From: Chelativorans sp. ZYF759
GTDB taxonomy: Bacteria > Pseudomonadota > Alphaproteobacteria > Rhizobiales > Rhizobiaceae
Assembly: GCF_012911015.1 (NCBI RefSeq)
Contig: NZ_WVVV01000001.1
Span: 558,001-622,000 of the forward strand
Reading direction: 5' to 3'
DNA length: 64,000 nucleotides
Every line of letters starts with the position of its first letter. The stretch's first letter is position 1. This document shows positions 55,585 to 64,000 of the stretch, piece by piece. Position numbers and translations under genes: made by a program. The notes beneath the pieces are model-generated. The model had not been told where the DNA came from, ran no database searches, and saw nothing but the letters and a program-made list of their open reading frames with translations.

Positions 55585-55610
55585 GAACCCGAGCGGACCC
55601 AGACCCGTTG
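55585..55610 (+). promoter_or_regulatory. Sigma-EcfG promoter of 60-aa membrane protein gene
   Basis: GGAAC (55585-55589), 17 bases, CGTT (55607-55610), 29 bases before the ATG at 55640. It has the 17-base spacer variant; the others here have 16. Confidence 0.7.
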
Positions 55611-55639
55611 AGCAGACGAGTTGTCCGGGAGGCCCCGCC

Positions 55640-55822
55640 ATGTATTCGCAGATGTCGCAGATTGAACGCGTTGCTCGGCTCGCGATGGGCGACTTTCGAG
55701 AGCAAAACAGTAGCGATCCGCTGCCGCCTGGGCCCAATTACAGTCCGTTCGGATATTTCCGGCTGTCCATAATGATTTTCGCAGCCTTCGTTGCGATCCT
55801 GCTGGCGCTGATGATCCTCTGA
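55640..55822 (+). CDS. Small tail-anchored membrane protein, unknown
   Basis: This 60-aa protein has a polar N-terminal part (MYSQMSQIERVARLAMGDFR) and a single C-terminal membrane helix (LSIMIFAAFVAILLALMIL), so it is probably anchored by its tail. No known family. ATG 55640 follows GGGAGG by 7 bases. The sigma-EcfG promoter match suggests stress control. Confidence 0.75.
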   Translation: MYSQMSQIERVARLAMGDFREQNSSDPLPPGPNYSPFGYFRLSIMIFAAFVAILLALMIL

Positions 55823-55835
55823 TCGCAGTCTCGCT

Positions 55836-55967
55836 TCAGTCCAGCGGGACGCGCACGCTCATCTCGCCGTAATTCGGCTCGACGAATGTCGCCAGCGCGA
55901 ACATTGCGCCATAGGCAATCGCGGCCAGAAGGGCCAGGATAAATATAAAACGAAACAGAGTGGGCAT
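55836..55967 (-). CDS. 43-aa single-span membrane protein (too short for usual ORF cut-offs)
   Basis: This 43-codon frame begins MPTLFRFIFILALLAAIAYG and ends GEMSVRVPLD. It has one membrane helix followed by a short TFVEP-NYGEMSVRVP segment, a pattern I recognise from small hypothetical proteins of rhizobia. GGAG lies 4 bases before the ATG. The function is unknown. It is convergent with the 60-aa gene, 13 bases apart. Confidence 0.72.
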   Translation of the reverse strand: MPTLFRFIFILALLAAIAYGAMFALATFVEPNYGEMSVRVPLD

Positions 55968-56054
55968 ACTGCTCCACTATCCCCAAATACTTGTCTGCGC
56001 CCCCTGCCCCTTATCGTATGGGAGGCGGCCGATTTCAAGGCAGGCCTGCCGGTC

Positions 56055-56083
56055 TTGACCCAAACCGCTTTTGCGCCTATTGG
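56055..56083 (+). promoter_or_regulatory. Probable sigma-70 promoter of rpmB
   Basis: TTGACC (56055-56060), 17 bases, TATTGG (56078-56083), close to the alphaproteobacterial CTTGAC-N17-CTATAT pattern. It lies 100 bases before rpmB. Confidence 0.55.
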
Positions 56084-56183
56084 AACGGCGAATTTTCCAT
56101 GAGGCTGGCCTCCATAGCCGCGCCGCGACCTTGATGTGGTGCGGAAGGTGGTCGTGGCCAAAAATGAACCGAAGGTAATTGCA

Positions 56184-56480
56184 ATGTCCCGCGCTTGCGA
56201 ACTGACCGCCAAGGCCGTGATGAGCGGCAACAATGTGAGCCACGCCAACAACAAGACCCGGCGCGTGTTCCGTCCCAATCTCGTCAACGTGACGCTTCAG
56301 TCCGAAGCGCTGAACCAGAATGTGCGTCTGCGTATCTCCGCGGCCGCCCTGCGCTCGGTCGAACACCGTGGCGGTCTGGACGCCTTTCTCGTGAAGGCCG
56401 ACACAGCCGATCTTTCGCAGCGCGCGCGCCTCCTGAAAAAGCAGGTCGAGAAGAAGCTCGCGGAAATGGAAGCCGCCTAA
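56184..56480 (+). CDS. rpmB: 50S ribosomal protein L28
   Basis: L28 is a structural protein of the large ribosomal subunit. [33 protein letters not shown] is the family signature. The 98-aa length is the usual alphaproteobacterial form, with a helical extension. ATG 56184 matches the family start; the frame upstream is non-coding leader. A downstream queuosine-precursor transporter gene is separated by a riboswitch-like element. Confidence 0.97.
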   Translation: MSRACELTAKAVMSGNNVSHANNKTRRVFRPNLVNVTLQSEALNQNVRLRISAAALRSVEHRGGLDAFLVKADTADLSQRARLLKKQVEKKLAEMEAA

Positions 56481-56529
56481 GGCGTCTGTTCTCCTACCCC
56501 GCTTGGCGCGGCGGGCCATGGCCCGCCCG

Positions 56530-56562
56530 ACTGGTTCCATCACCCAGGTTAAAAAAATGAAC
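56530..56562 (+). promoter_or_regulatory. Probable preQ1-I riboswitch overlapping the start codon
   Basis: CTGG-TTCCATCAC-CCAG (stem 56531-56534 with 56544-56547) has the class I preQ1 marks: GGTTC at the stem-loop junction, then CACCC, then the A-rich tail AAAAAAA (56551-56557). Loop CAT (56538-56540) can pair with the ATG of the transporter (56557-56559), closing the pseudoknot. Ligand binding would hide the start codon. Confidence 0.75.
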
Positions 56563-57180
56563 TCCAGCACGTTTACGATCTGGCCATTCGTGGCCGCAAT
56601 GGCGATTGTCGTGGTCGCCTCCAATATTCTCGTCCAGTATCCGTTCGGCCATTTCGGGCTTCAGGATCTTCTCACCTGGGGTGCATTCACCTATCCGATC
56701 GCTTTCCTCGTCAACGACCTGACCAACAGGCGTTTCGGGAAGGCCGCGGCCCGCAAGGTCGTTTTTGCCGGTTTCGCGCTTGCCGTGCTGCTTTCGGTGT
56801 GGCTCGCCACGCCGCGCATCGCCATTGCTTCGGGCTCCGCCTTTCTGGTCGCCCAGCTTCTCGACACGCAGATTTTCGACCGGCTGCGCCATGATGCCTG
56901 GTGGAAGCCTCCTCTCGTGTCGACGGTCATCGGCTCGATCGTCGACACCATTCTGTTCTTCTCGCTGGCATTCGCGTCGGCTTTCGCCGTTCTCGATACC
57001 GGTCTCGGCATGGAGGATGGCTCGCTCGGCTTCGCCGTGCCGTTCTTCGGCGCCGAGGCGCCACTGTGGGTGTCATTGGCCTTGGGCGACTTCGTGGTGA
57101 AGATGCTGGTCGGCCTGGCCATGCTGGCGCCTTACGGGGCGCTCCTGGCAGTCCTGAGGCCGTCCCCCGCAGCGCGCTAG
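56557..57180 (+). CDS. Queuosine precursor transporter (YhhQ/VUT family)
   Basis: This 207-aa membrane protein of the VUT/DUF165 family imports queuosine precursors (preQ0/preQ1 or queuine). It has about six helices; family segments are YPIAFLVNDLTNRRFGKAAARKVVFAGF and WWKPPLVSTVIGSIVDTILFF. ATG 56557 lies within the A-tract of the riboswitch. The longer frame (56503) would put the riboswitch inside the coding region and is rejected. Confidence 0.92.
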   Translation: MNSSTFTIWPFVAAMAIVVVASNILVQYPFGHFGLQDLLTWGAFTYPIAFLVNDLTNRRFGKAAARKVVFAGFALAVLLSVWLATPRIAIASGSAFLVAQLLDTQIFDRLRHDAWWKPPLVSTVIGSIVDTILFFSLAFASAFAVLDTGLGMEDGSLGFAVPFFGAEAPLWVSLALGDFVVKMLVGLAMLAPYGALLAVLRPSPAAR

Positions 57181-57265
57181 CTGCGCAATTCACCCAAACG
57201 CCAGCCTGACGGCGATGGCAGGCGGCGCGCGCATCCGATACATCTGGCGCTTCTTCGTACATGAA

Positions 57266-57287
57266 CGCCCCGGCCAAGGTCGGGGCG
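57266..57287. terminator. Hairpin between convergent yhhQ-type gene and ribH
   Basis: CGCCCCG (57266-57272) pairs with CGGGGCG (57281-57287) in the gap between the two gene ends, followed by CTCTTATAT on the plus strand. It is probably a shared terminator. Confidence 0.65.
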
Positions 57288-57295
57288 CTCTTATA

Positions 57296-57730
57296 TCAGG
57301 CGGCCAGCGCCACACGAGTCTTGCCGATCATGAGTGCTGCCCGGGCAGCTTCGCGGCCCTTCTCGATGAAATGCTCGCGATAGATCCGGGTGTGGTGCTC
57401 GGTTTCCTGGTAGTGATGCGGAGTCAGCGAGACCGAGAGCACTGGCACGCCCGTGTCCAGCCCGGCGCGCATCAGGCCGTCGACCACAGCCTGGGCGACG
57501 AATTCATGCCGGTATATTCCGCCATCGACAACGAAGGCAGCGGCCACGACCGCCCCGTAGCGACCGGTGGCTGCCAGGTCGCGGGCGAGCAGCGGCATCT
57601 CGAAGGCACCAGGCACGTCAAACACGTCGATCTGTTCGGCGGGGATCAGTTCCCGAAAACCGTCCAGCGCCCGGTCCACGATATCGGCATGCCAATTGGC
57701 CTTGATGAAGGCATAGCGGGTGTGTGTCAT
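57296..57730 (-). CDS. ribH: 6,7-dimethyl-8-ribityllumazine synthase (RibH2 type)
   Basis: RibH condenses the pyrimidine product of GTP with dihydroxybutanone phosphate to make the riboflavin precursor. At 144 aa the sequence RYAFIKANWHADIVDRAL, VPGAFEMPLLARDLA and LTPHHYQETEHH resembles the second, decameric lumazine synthase (RibH2) of rhizobia and Brucella rather than the icosahedral enzyme. It stands alone behind an FMN riboswitch. The frame upstream of ATG 57730 is riboswitch sequence. Confidence 0.94.
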   Translation of the reverse strand: MTHTRYAFIKANWHADIVDRALDGFRELIPAEQIDVFDVPGAFEMPLLARDLAATGRYGAVVAAAFVVDGGIYRHEFVAQAVVDGLMRAGLDTGVPVLSVSLTPHHYQETEHHTRIYREHFIEKGREAARAALMIGKTRVALAA

Positions 57731-57809
57731 CGCGATCTCCTTTCCAGCAACGGACACGTCACCCAAGGCGATCACGAGCATCCGCCGCCGGAGTGGCGGG
57801 CAGGACACG

Positions 57810-57950
57810 CGTTCTCTTCCATCCGGACTGTAACCGTCGGCCCAGGCTTCCCACCTGGTCTGCTGACCCTTTCCCGAAGGTAAGGCGCTCGCGGGCTCGC
57901 GGGTCGTCCCGCATACCGCCGGTGGGGATTTCCACCCCGCCCTGAGAACG
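57810..57950 (-). promoter_or_regulatory. FMN riboswitch (RFN element)
   Basis: Read on the minus strand, all RFN blocks are present in order: TTCTCAGGGCGGGGTG, CCCCACCGGCGGTA, AGCCCGCGAGCGC, GGTCAGCAGA, GGGCCGACGGTTA, AGTCCGGATG and AAGAGAA. It lies 80 bases before ribH and should shut off expression when FMN is abundant. The remaining gap to 58079 holds a GC hairpin (58048-58067), probably the terminator of the phytase-like gene. Confidence 0.97.
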
Positions 57951-58079
57951 AGCAGAACATAGGTGACGGGGGGCGGCACCGCAAGCAGCCCACCCCCATC
58001 AACGCCTTCTGGCTGGTCTCGCAGCGCGGCGTGCATCGCTTTGAACCGGCGCGGCTTCGTCCGCGCCGTTTCGCGTTCC

Positions 58080-59108
58080 TCATTCGTCCAGAAGCACGAA
58101 CTCCAGATAGAGAGAGCGCTGAAACATCGACTGGTTGTCGTCCGACAGAAGCGCCAGCACCAGCGCGCCGTCCTCGCGGCGCCACCAGTCGATCGACTCC
58201 ATATTGTCGATCTGATGGGTCATGTCGGCTTCGTAGAGAACCGGCCCGTCGACCAGCGCCCCGGCGCGGATGGCGTCGCCTTCGATGCGGCGCATTCGCA
58301 TGGCCACCCCGCCCGGCAGCGAAAAGCGCCGCTCGAGCAGCAGCAGATCGCCTCCCGGCAGGAAGACGGCGTCCGTGACGTCATAGTCGTTGCTGCGCGT
58401 GATGAAGAACACGCCGCGCCGCGGGCCTTCGAGGATTGCCGCAAACAGGTTGCCGTCCCCATCGAGACTGCGCTCGGCGACGACGATCCGGGCGCCCTCC
58501 AACGGGCCATCCGCCGGCGCGCGCGCGACCGCCTCCATGCCGTGATTGTAGCGCAGCTCATGAGGCGGGATCAGGAAGTCCACTTCGCCGAGCGGTGGGC
58601 CCATGGCGCCCGGCTCGAGACGGAACTCCTCCACGCGGTGCGCGCGCTCGAAGGTCGCGGTGGCGATGCCGCCGGAAATGGAAAGGCCTTCGGCATCGGC
58701 ATAGTGCTTGTCCTCGAACGGTTCGCCGTCGGGCCCCAGCATGGGCTGCATGGAAAACGCCGCCATGCCGAGCGGCACGCCGTCGCCGTCTCGCTCGACC
58801 GAGCCGAAAAACCAATAGCCGTGATCGGCCACGCCGATGAAGTCCCTGCCGGGGGTCAGGAAGCGCATGGAGGAGAGTTGGCCGAAGCTCGATCTCGGTG
58901 AGCGCATCTCGAAGCCGCCCACGAATTCGAGCGGCCCGAAGCGCATTTCGTCCGAGCCGAGGCGAAAACGGTCAATGGGCAGGAAGGCGAGTTCGATGTC
59001 CCTGGCGGGTTCGGCCCGGGAGGATGTGGCCAGCCCTCCCGCCACGGCGAGCAGCACAAGCAGGAGCCTGGCGGCGAGCCGGGAGACAGCTGCCGCGCGG
59101 CGGCTCAT
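58080..59108 (-). CDS. Esterase-like activity of phytase family protein, secreted
   Basis: This 342-aa protein has an N-terminal signal peptide ([19 protein letters not shown]) and a beta-propeller-like domain of the esterase-like phytase family, with repeated [28 protein letters not shown] and NMESIDWW segments that carry acidic, putative metal sites. It is probably periplasmic; the substrate is uncertain. Its ATG overlaps the cobT stop, so it is coupled to cobST though unrelated in function. Confidence 0.85.
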   Translation of the reverse strand: MSRRAAAVSRLAARLLLVLLAVAGGLATSSRAEPARDIELAFLPIDRFRLGSDEMRFGPLEFVGGFEMRSPRSSFGQLSSMRFLTPGRDFIGVADHGYWFFGSVERDGDGVPLGMAAFSMQPMLGPDGEPFEDKHYADAEGLSISGGIATATFERAHRVEEFRLEPGAMGPPLGEVDFLIPPHELRYNHGMEAVARAPADGPLEGARIVVAERSLDGDGNLFAAILEGPRRGVFFITRSNDYDVTDAVFLPGGDLLLLERRFSLPGGVAMRMRRIEGDAIRAGALVDGPVLYEADMTHQIDNMESIDWWRREDGALVLALLSDDNQSMFQRSLYLEFVLLDE

Positions 59109-61012
59109 CCTGTACGCCGCATCCCGCCGCGCAGGTTCTCTCGCCGCATATCGCGGGCGCTTTGTTCACCGAAAAGGGCGGCCAGCTGTTCCGTCATCGC
59201 GCCCGCCAGTTCCTCGGCATCGACGATCGTGACGGCGCGCCGGTAATAGCGGGTGACGTCGTGACCGATGCCGATGGCGAGCAGTTCGACGGGCGAACGG
59301 GTCTCGATGAGTTCGATGACGGCGCGCAGATGGCGTTCCAGATAGTTTCCGGGATTGACCGAGAGAGTCGAGTCATCCACCGGGGCACCGTCCGAGATCA
59401 TCATCAGGATGCGGCGCTGCTCCGGCCGGGCCAGCAGGCGCTGATGGGCCCACAGCAGGGCTTCGCCGTCGATGTTCTCCTTCAGCAGCCCCTCGCGCAT
59501 CATGAGGCCGAGATTGCGCCGGGCGCGCCGCCAGGGCGTATCAGCGGATTTGTAGATGATGTGGCGGAGATCGTTGAGACGACCGGGACTGGCGGGCTTG
59601 CCATCCTTCAGCCATTTCTCGCGGGACTGACCACCTTTCCAGGCGCGCGTCGTGAAACCCAGGATCTCGACGGAGACCCCGCAACGCTCAAGCGTGCGGG
59701 CGAGGATGTCGGCGCAGGTGGCAGCCACTGTGATGGGGCGGCCACGCATCGAGCCCGAATTGTCGAGCACCAGCGTGACGACCGTGTCGCGAAAATTGGT
59801 GTCGCGCTCCTGCTTGAAGGAGAGCGGCTGCATGGGGTCGATGACGAGGCGCGGCAGGCGTGCGGGATCGAGGACGCCTTCCTCGAGATCGAAGTCCCAG
59901 GCGCGGTTCTGCTGTGCCATCAGGCGACGCTGGAGCCGGTTGGCGAGCCGCCCGACCACGCCCTGAAGGTTGGAGAGCTGCTTGTCCAGAAAGGCGCGCA
60001 GGCGATCGAGTTCCTCTTCGTCGCAGAGTTCCTCGGCGCCGACCGTCTCATCGAACGCGGTGGTGAAGACACGATAGTCGACATCGCGCGAGACATTTGC
60101 GAAGGGATCGTCGTTGCGGCGGGTCTCGCCAGGCGTCTCGGCGTCGAGATCGTCGTCCGACATCTCGTCGGCGCTGGCATCCGATGCCTCGGTCTCGCCC
60201 GCGTCCTGTTCCTCGCTGGACGCTTCCATCTCCTCGGCCTGGGCATCGTCGGAACCGGTGTTCTCCTCGCCACCTTCCTCGCCCGATTCCTCGCCCTCGG
60301 GTGGCTGTTCCTCGCTGTCGGACTGCTCGTCGCTCTCGTCGTCCTCGCTCAGTTCTTCCGCCATCTCCATGGAGACCAGCATGTCCCGCACCGCGCGGGC
60401 GAAGGCCTGCTGATCGTCGAGTTTCTCGAGAAGCGTGTCGAGATTGCTACTGGCGCGGTCCTCTATCCAGTCACGCCACAGCGCGACGAGCTTCTCGCCG
60501 CTCTTGGGCGCGGCGCGGCCGGTCAGCTTTTCGCGCACCATCAGCGCGAGTGCTTCCTCGAGCGGCGCGTCGGCCTGATCGGCAACGTTGGCGAGATTGG
60601 CGCGGACGAACTTGTCTTCCAGCATGGAGCCGAGATTGTCCGCCACGCCGACCATGCTGCGGGCGCCGATTGCCTCCACGCGGGCCTGTTCGACAGCGTC
60701 GAAAACGGCGCGGGCCTGGCGGCCATCCGGGGCAAGCTTCGAATGAAGACGCATGTCATGGCAGGCGGTGCGCAGCGCCATGGAATCGCCCAGTCCGCGG
60801 ACGATGGCGAGATCTTCGGCCGTCGGCTTGCGCGGAAGGTCGGGCAGGCGGGCGGTGTGACCGACCAGCGCAGGGCGGTCCTTGGCGAAAGTCACCTCGA
60901 ACTGGCTATCGCCGGAGATCGCCCGCATGCATGTGGCGAGCGCGCGCTTGAAGGAGTCGGTCTCGCCGCCCTTGCCCGATTTCGATCTGGAATTGTCGCC
61001 GGGGCCTGCCAT
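59105..61012 (-). CDS. cobT: Cobaltochelatase subunit CobT
   Basis: CobT is part of the ATP-dependent CobNST complex that inserts cobalt into hydrogenobyrinic acid diamide in aerobic B12 synthesis. At 635 aa it has an N-terminal helical domain, a long acidic linker (about residues 215-310, mostly Glu, Asp and Ser) and a C-terminal von Willebrand A domain with [16 protein letters not shown]. It follows cobS after 10 bases; CobN is not in the window. Confidence 0.96.
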   Translation of the reverse strand: MAGPGDNSRSKSGKGGETDSFKRALATCMRAISGDSQFEVTFAKDRPALVGHTARLPDLPRKPTAEDLAIVRGLGDSMALRTACHDMRLHSKLAPDGRQARAVFDAVEQARVEAIGARSMVGVADNLGSMLEDKFVRANLANVADQADAPLEEALALMVREKLTGRAAPKSGEKLVALWRDWIEDRASSNLDTLLEKLDDQQAFARAVRDMLVSMEMAEELSEDDESDEQSDSEEQPPEGEESGEEGGEENTGSDDAQAEEMEASSEEQDAGETEASDASADEMSDDDLDAETPGETRRNDDPFANVSRDVDYRVFTTAFDETVGAEELCDEEELDRLRAFLDKQLSNLQGVVGRLANRLQRRLMAQQNRAWDFDLEEGVLDPARLPRLVIDPMQPLSFKQERDTNFRDTVVTLVLDNSGSMRGRPITVAATCADILARTLERCGVSVEILGFTTRAWKGGQSREKWLKDGKPASPGRLNDLRHIIYKSADTPWRRARRNLGLMMREGLLKENIDGEALLWAHQRLLARPEQRRILMMISDGAPVDDSTLSVNPGNYLERHLRAVIELIETRSPVELLAIGIGHDVTRYYRRAVTIVDAEELAGAMTEQLAALFGEQSARDMRRENLRGGMRRTG

Positions 61013-61022
61013 TCGTTCCCGT

Positions 61023-62012
61023 TCAGCTCAACACGACGTTGGCAGCCGATTCCGGCAAATCCTCGCCAAAGGCGCGCTGGTAGAACTCGGCCACCACCGC
61101 ACGCTCGAGCTCGTCGCATTTGTTGAGGAATGTCAGGCGGAAGGAAAAGCCGACATCGTTGAAGATCTCGGCATTCTCCGCCCATGTGAGCACGGTGCGC
61201 GGGCTCATGACGGTCGACAGGTCGCCATTGATGAAGGCCGAACGGGTCATGTCGGCCACCCGCACCATCTTGTTGGCGATGTCGCGGCCCTTTTCGTCCC
61301 TGAGATAACGGGCCTTGGCCAGGATGATGGCAACCTCGTCGTCATGCGGGAGGTAGTTCAGCGTCGTGACGATCGACCAGCGGTCCATCTGCGCCTGGTT
61401 GATCTGCTGGGTGCCGTGGTAGAGGCCGGTGGTGTCGCCCAGACCGATCGTGTTGGCCGTCGCGAAGATGCGGAAGGCGGGGTGCGGCCGGATGACGCGG
61501 CTCTGGTCGAGCAGCGTGAGGCGGCCGGAGGATTCCAGCACGCGCTGGATGACGAACATCACGTCCGGGCGCCCGGCATCATATTCGTCGAACACCAACG
61601 CGACGTTGTGCTGGTAGGCCCAGGGCAGGATGCCGTCACGAAACTCGGTGACCTGCATGCCTTCCTTGATGACAATGGCGTCCTTGCCGACGAGATCTAT
61701 GCGGCTGACATGGCTGTCGAGGTTGATGCGCACACAGGGCCAGTTCAGGCGCGCGGCGACCTGCTCGATATGGGTCGATTTACCGGTGCCGTGATAGCCC
61801 GAGACCAGGACGCGCCGGTTGTACGCAAAGCCCGCGAGGATCGCCATCGTGGTCTGGCGGTCGAACAGATAGTCGGGATCGATGTCGGGTACATGGGAAT
61901 CGGCGACCGAATAGGCCGGCACGACCATGTCCGATTCGATGCCGAAGGTTTCCTTCACCGAAACGGTCGTGTCGGGAAGATTTGCAATGTCGCGATCGAC
62001 CTTGTTCATCAT
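61023..62012 (-). CDS. cobS: Cobaltochelatase AAA+ subunit CobS
   Basis: CobS is the AAA+ ATPase of the cobaltochelatase and forms two-tier hexamers with CobT. At 329 aa it has Walker [10 protein letters not shown] (residues 72-80), Walker [12 protein letters not shown] and sensor region [12 protein letters not shown]. It is transcribed with cobT. A J-domain gene lies upstream on the same strand, 76 bases away. Confidence 0.96.
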   Translation of the reverse strand: MMNKVDRDIANLPDTTVSVKETFGIESDMVVPAYSVADSHVPDIDPDYLFDRQTTMAILAGFAYNRRVLVSGYHGTGKSTHIEQVAARLNWPCVRINLDSHVSRIDLVGKDAIVIKEGMQVTEFRDGILPWAYQHNVALVFDEYDAGRPDVMFVIQRVLESSGRLTLLDQSRVIRPHPAFRIFATANTIGLGDTTGLYHGTQQINQAQMDRWSIVTTLNYLPHDDEVAIILAKARYLRDEKGRDIANKMVRVADMTRSAFINGDLSTVMSPRTVLTWAENAEIFNDVGFSFRLTFLNKCDELERAVVAEFYQRAFGEDLPESAANVVLS

Positions 62013-62088
62013 GCCTCCATGCGGAAGCCGCGGCTGCCGCAGGTCAAAGTTCTGGGATATCGGGGGCCGTCTTTAGCAGATCGACAGA

Positions 62089-62715
62089 TCAACACAAACC
62101 CGCCTGCTTCAGCATCCGGTAGGCCTGGATGACTTCCCGGAACCGATCTTCCGACTCCCGATTGCCACCATTCGCATCCGGATGATGGCGCTTCACGAGT
62201 TCCTTATAACGCGCCTTGATCTCCGCGCCAGTGGCCGCTTCGCCCAGGCCCAGCGTATCCATCGCCTTGGCCTCAAGCGCGCGAAGCTTTCGCTGGCGAG
62301 GAAGGTTGTCCTTCTCGCGACGCTGTTCGTCGCCAAAAACGCCGAAGGGGTCGCGCAGCCGGTTGTAGTAGCCGGCGGAGCCCGAGCGCATCCGGGCGAA
62401 ATCGTTGGCATAGACGCTGCCCCCATTGGCGCCCATGCGCCAGGTGGGCCGGTGACCCGTGAGGGCCTCCTTCTGAAAGCGGGCGACGTCCGAATCGCCG
62501 ATGCCGGAGAAATAGTTGAAGCTCTTATTGTAGTGGCGCACGTGGTCGATGCAGAAGTGAAAATACTCTCCCTCCCGCATGCGTCCAACCGGGGCGCGAT
62601 GCGTGCCGGGCCGATCGCAGCCGTCCCACTGGCATTCAGGCGTGCCAGCTTCCGGCGCGGCCTCGCGGTCGCGCTTGATGCGGATCTTCTCGAAATATTT
62701 CGAATAGGCGACCAT
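62089..62715 (-). CDS. J domain-containing protein
   Basis: This 208-aa protein has a C-terminal J domain (about residues 145-205) with the HPD motif in VKRHHPDANGG, which stimulates Hsp70 ATPase. The N-terminal region carries a Cys-x4-Cys (CQWDGC) and His-rich FCIDHVRHYN that may bind metal. There is no Gly/Phe or zinc-finger region, so it is a specialised co-chaperone, not DnaJ itself. ATG 62715 is used rather than the TTG 9 bases upstream. J-protein-cobST is a known rhizobial order. Confidence 0.9.
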   Translation of the reverse strand: MVAYSKYFEKIRIKRDREAAPEAGTPECQWDGCDRPGTHRAPVGRMREGEYFHFCIDHVRHYNKSFNYFSGIGDSDVARFQKEALTGHRPTWRMGANGGSVYANDFARMRSGSAGYYNRLRDPFGVFGDEQRREKDNLPRQRKLRALEAKAMDTLGLGEAATGAEIKARYKELVKRHHPDANGGNRESEDRFREVIQAYRMLKQAGLC

Positions 62716-62843
62716 CGGTCCCAATGCCGTGCAAATCAGAAGGGATTATGGGGTGTTCGTGGTGCGAAACAAGAATTGACTTTTAGCAGACCTTCACCCT
62801 AGGCCGGTGCTTCGCCGTATCGCAACGACCACACATATGGTCA

Positions 62844-63158
62844 ATGGAGGTAGGTTTGTCCACCAAAGCCCGCATCGAGGAAAAGATCGCAGCCGCGCTG
62901 GAGCCCGAGCGTCTGGAAGTGCTCGACGAAAGCCATCTCCATGCCGGACACGCCCATCACGACTCCGATCACCACGCCGCATTCGACGGCTCGGGAGAGA
63001 CCCATTTCCGGGTGCGCGTCGTCTCGCCGCGCTTTTCCGGCATGGGGCGCGTGGACCGTCACCGGATGGTCAACGAACTTCTGAGCGAGGAACTGGCGGC
63101 CAATGTCCACGCCCTGGCGATCGAACCTGCCGCCCCCGGCGAAAAGACGCGCTGGTAG
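62844..63158 (+). CDS. BolA family protein
   Basis: This 104-aa BolA-like protein has a KH-like fold with the conserved HAGH region (ESHLHAGHAHHDSD), ETHFRVRVVSPRF and HRMVNELLSEEL. BolA proteins pair with monothiol glutaredoxins to handle [2Fe-2S] clusters. The start may instead be TTG 62856, which has GGAGG just upstream, against ATG 62844, which has none. It is divergent from the J-protein gene. Confidence 0.9.
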   Translation: MEVGLSTKARIEEKIAAALEPERLEVLDESHLHAGHAHHDSDHHAAFDGSGETHFRVRVVSPRFSGMGRVDRHRMVNELLSEELAANVHALAIEPAAPGEKTRW

Positions 63159-63164
63159 GACCAG

Positions 63165-64000
63165 TCACCGTTTGGACTGAACGACCTCGACCGGCTTGAT
63201 GCGCAGGCTGGTGATCCGATTGCGGTCGCGCTTCAGCACCACGAAGCGCATGCCGTGGAAGGTGAAGGCCTGCTTCTCCTCCGGAATCGTCTGCGTCTCG
63301 TGGATCACCAGACCGGCGATGGTGGTCGCCTCCTCGTCCGGCAAGTGCCAGTCCAGCGCGCGGTTCAGATCTCGAATCGGGACGGAGCCGTCGACCACGA
63401 CCGAGCCGTCCGCCTCCTGCTTCACGCCCTGCATCTCGACATCGTGTTCGTCGGAAATGTCGCCGACGATCTCCTCGATGATATCCTCCAGCGTCACCAG
63501 CCCTTCAACCTCGCCATATTCGTCGACCACGATCGCGAAATGGGCCTTGCGGCGCAGGAAGGCGTTGAGCTGGTCCTGGAGCGAGGTCGTGTCAGGCACG
63601 AACCACGGCTTGCGCGCCACCTTGACGATATCGACACGCGAAAAATCGTTCTCGACCTCGTGCAGCGCGCGCAACAGATCCTTGGCGTGCACGACCCCCA
63701 CGATGTTGTCCATCGTCCCGCGCCAGATCGGCATGCGGGTGTGGGGGCTCTGAAGCACCTCCCGCACGATCTCGGCCGGCGAATCGTCGGCACAGATGGT
63801 GCGCATGTTGGTGCGGTGGATCATGATGTCGGAGACTTCGAGCTCGTGCAGGTCGAGCAGGCCGCCGACGCGGTCGCGGTCCTGTTTCACCACGCCACCC
63901 TCGCGGTGCAAAACCTCGACCGTGCCACGCAGTTCCTCGTGGGCCGACAGCATCGGCGCGTCACGCGACAGGTTGATCCCGAAGAGCGAGAGAAGGCCGC
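63165..64000 (-). CDS. CorC/HlyC family protein with CBS domains (N-terminus outside window)
   Basis: The frame runs to the end of the window without a stop, so the membrane (DUF21) part is missing. What remains has a pair of CBS domains (DIMIHRTNMRTICADDSPAEIV; IVVDEYGEVEGLVTLEDIIEEIVGDISDEHD) and the C-terminal CorC_HlyC transporter-associated domain. The family is called hemolysin-like but mostly acts in magnesium/cobalt efflux. It is convergent with bolA, 6 bases apart. Confidence 0.92.
   Translation of the reverse strand, partial: GLLSLFGINLSRDAPMLSAHEELRGTVEVLHREGGVVKQDRDRVGGLLDLHELEVSDIMIHRTNMRTICADDSPAEIVREVLQSPHTRMPIWRGTMDNIVGVVHAKDLLRALHEVENDFSRVDIVKVARKPWFVPDTTSLQDQLNAFLRRKAHFAIVVDEYGEVEGLVTLEDIIEEIVGDISDEHDVEMQGVKQEADGSVVVDGSVPIRDLNRALDWHLPDEEATTIAGLVIHETQTIPEEKQAFTFHGMRFVVLKRDRNRITSLRIKPVEVVQSKR

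Noticed and set aside
55371-55772. 133-codon open frame after the HWE kinase, or an internal ATG at 55501 with GGAGGG upstream
   Set aside because: It overlaps the EcfG promoter and the better-supported 60-aa gene in another frame, and no domain is visible.
58898-61126. 742-codon open frame on the plus strand opposite cobT
   Set aside because: It mirrors the cobT frame, lacks any domain pattern and is explained by GC-rich codon bias on the opposite strand.

Overview
The window is a GC-rich chromosomal segment of an alphaproteobacterium. It most likely belongs to the Hyphomicrobiales (Rhizobiales), near Mesorhizobium, Aquamicrobium or Nitratireductor. The support is gene content and order: a PhyR-NepR-EcfG general stress locus, aerobic cobaltochelatase cobST, the hemC-hemD-mic60-hemY cluster, usg, DUF2852, a CenR-like regulator and a CtrA-type box before ftsK. 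It is not phage, plasmid or IS DNA. I saw no tRNA, rRNA, CRISPR array or transposase.

Region by region. 1-13 kb is housekeeping and stress: the end of sdhB, exported msrA, an amino-acid dehydrogenase, OsmC, a UbiH-type hydroxylase, tesB, glnK-amtB behind a sigma-54 promoter, a HisKA_2 kinase, ftsK, lolA and xth. 13-28 kb holds a CNB-domain protein, a CenR-like regulator, an L,D-transpeptidase-like protein, a methyltransferase/EVE/YciI/gpsA/tsaD run, then divergently hemC-hemD-mic60-hemY, a TerB protein, a glutamine amidotransferase, acs, usg and DUF2007. 28-33 kb holds a TetR regulator, a probable hydroxyproline epimerase/dehydrogenase pair and a divergent GntR regulator.

33-48.5 kb is the most interesting part. 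It contains an mmsA-type dehydrogenase with a divergent LysR gene, a ferredoxin-NADP reductase, hyuA-hyuB, and a six-gene, mostly start/stop-overlapping operon: FAD subunit, fused [2Fe-2S]/molybdopterin hydroxylase, 6-hydroxynicotinate reductase-like protein, UPF0280, an AA_synth protein and MarR. A nicotinamidase gene diverges from this operon. The same 20-bp dyad lies in the fpr/hyuA and FAD/pncA divergent promoters. I infer one regulon, possibly for reductive breakdown of nicotinate or a similar N-heterocycle. The substrate is not proven by sequence.

48.5-56 kb is a general-stress island: ecfG-nepR facing phyR, an HWE histidine kinase, a single-domain response regulator, and small membrane-protein genes (DUF883, holin-like, DUF1328, a 60-aa protein). 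Five sites match the sigma-EcfG promoter pattern GGAAC-N16/17-CGTT. 56-64 kb carries rpmB, a queuosine-precursor transporter behind a probable preQ1-I riboswitch, ribH behind an FMN riboswitch, a phytase-like esterase, cobT-cobS, a J-domain protein, BolA and the end of a CorC/HlyC protein.

Two very small genes (25093-25158 and 55836-55967) were found by reading the bases. Starts were moved downstream wherever the longest frame lacked a ribosome-binding site or ran far past the family's N-terminus.
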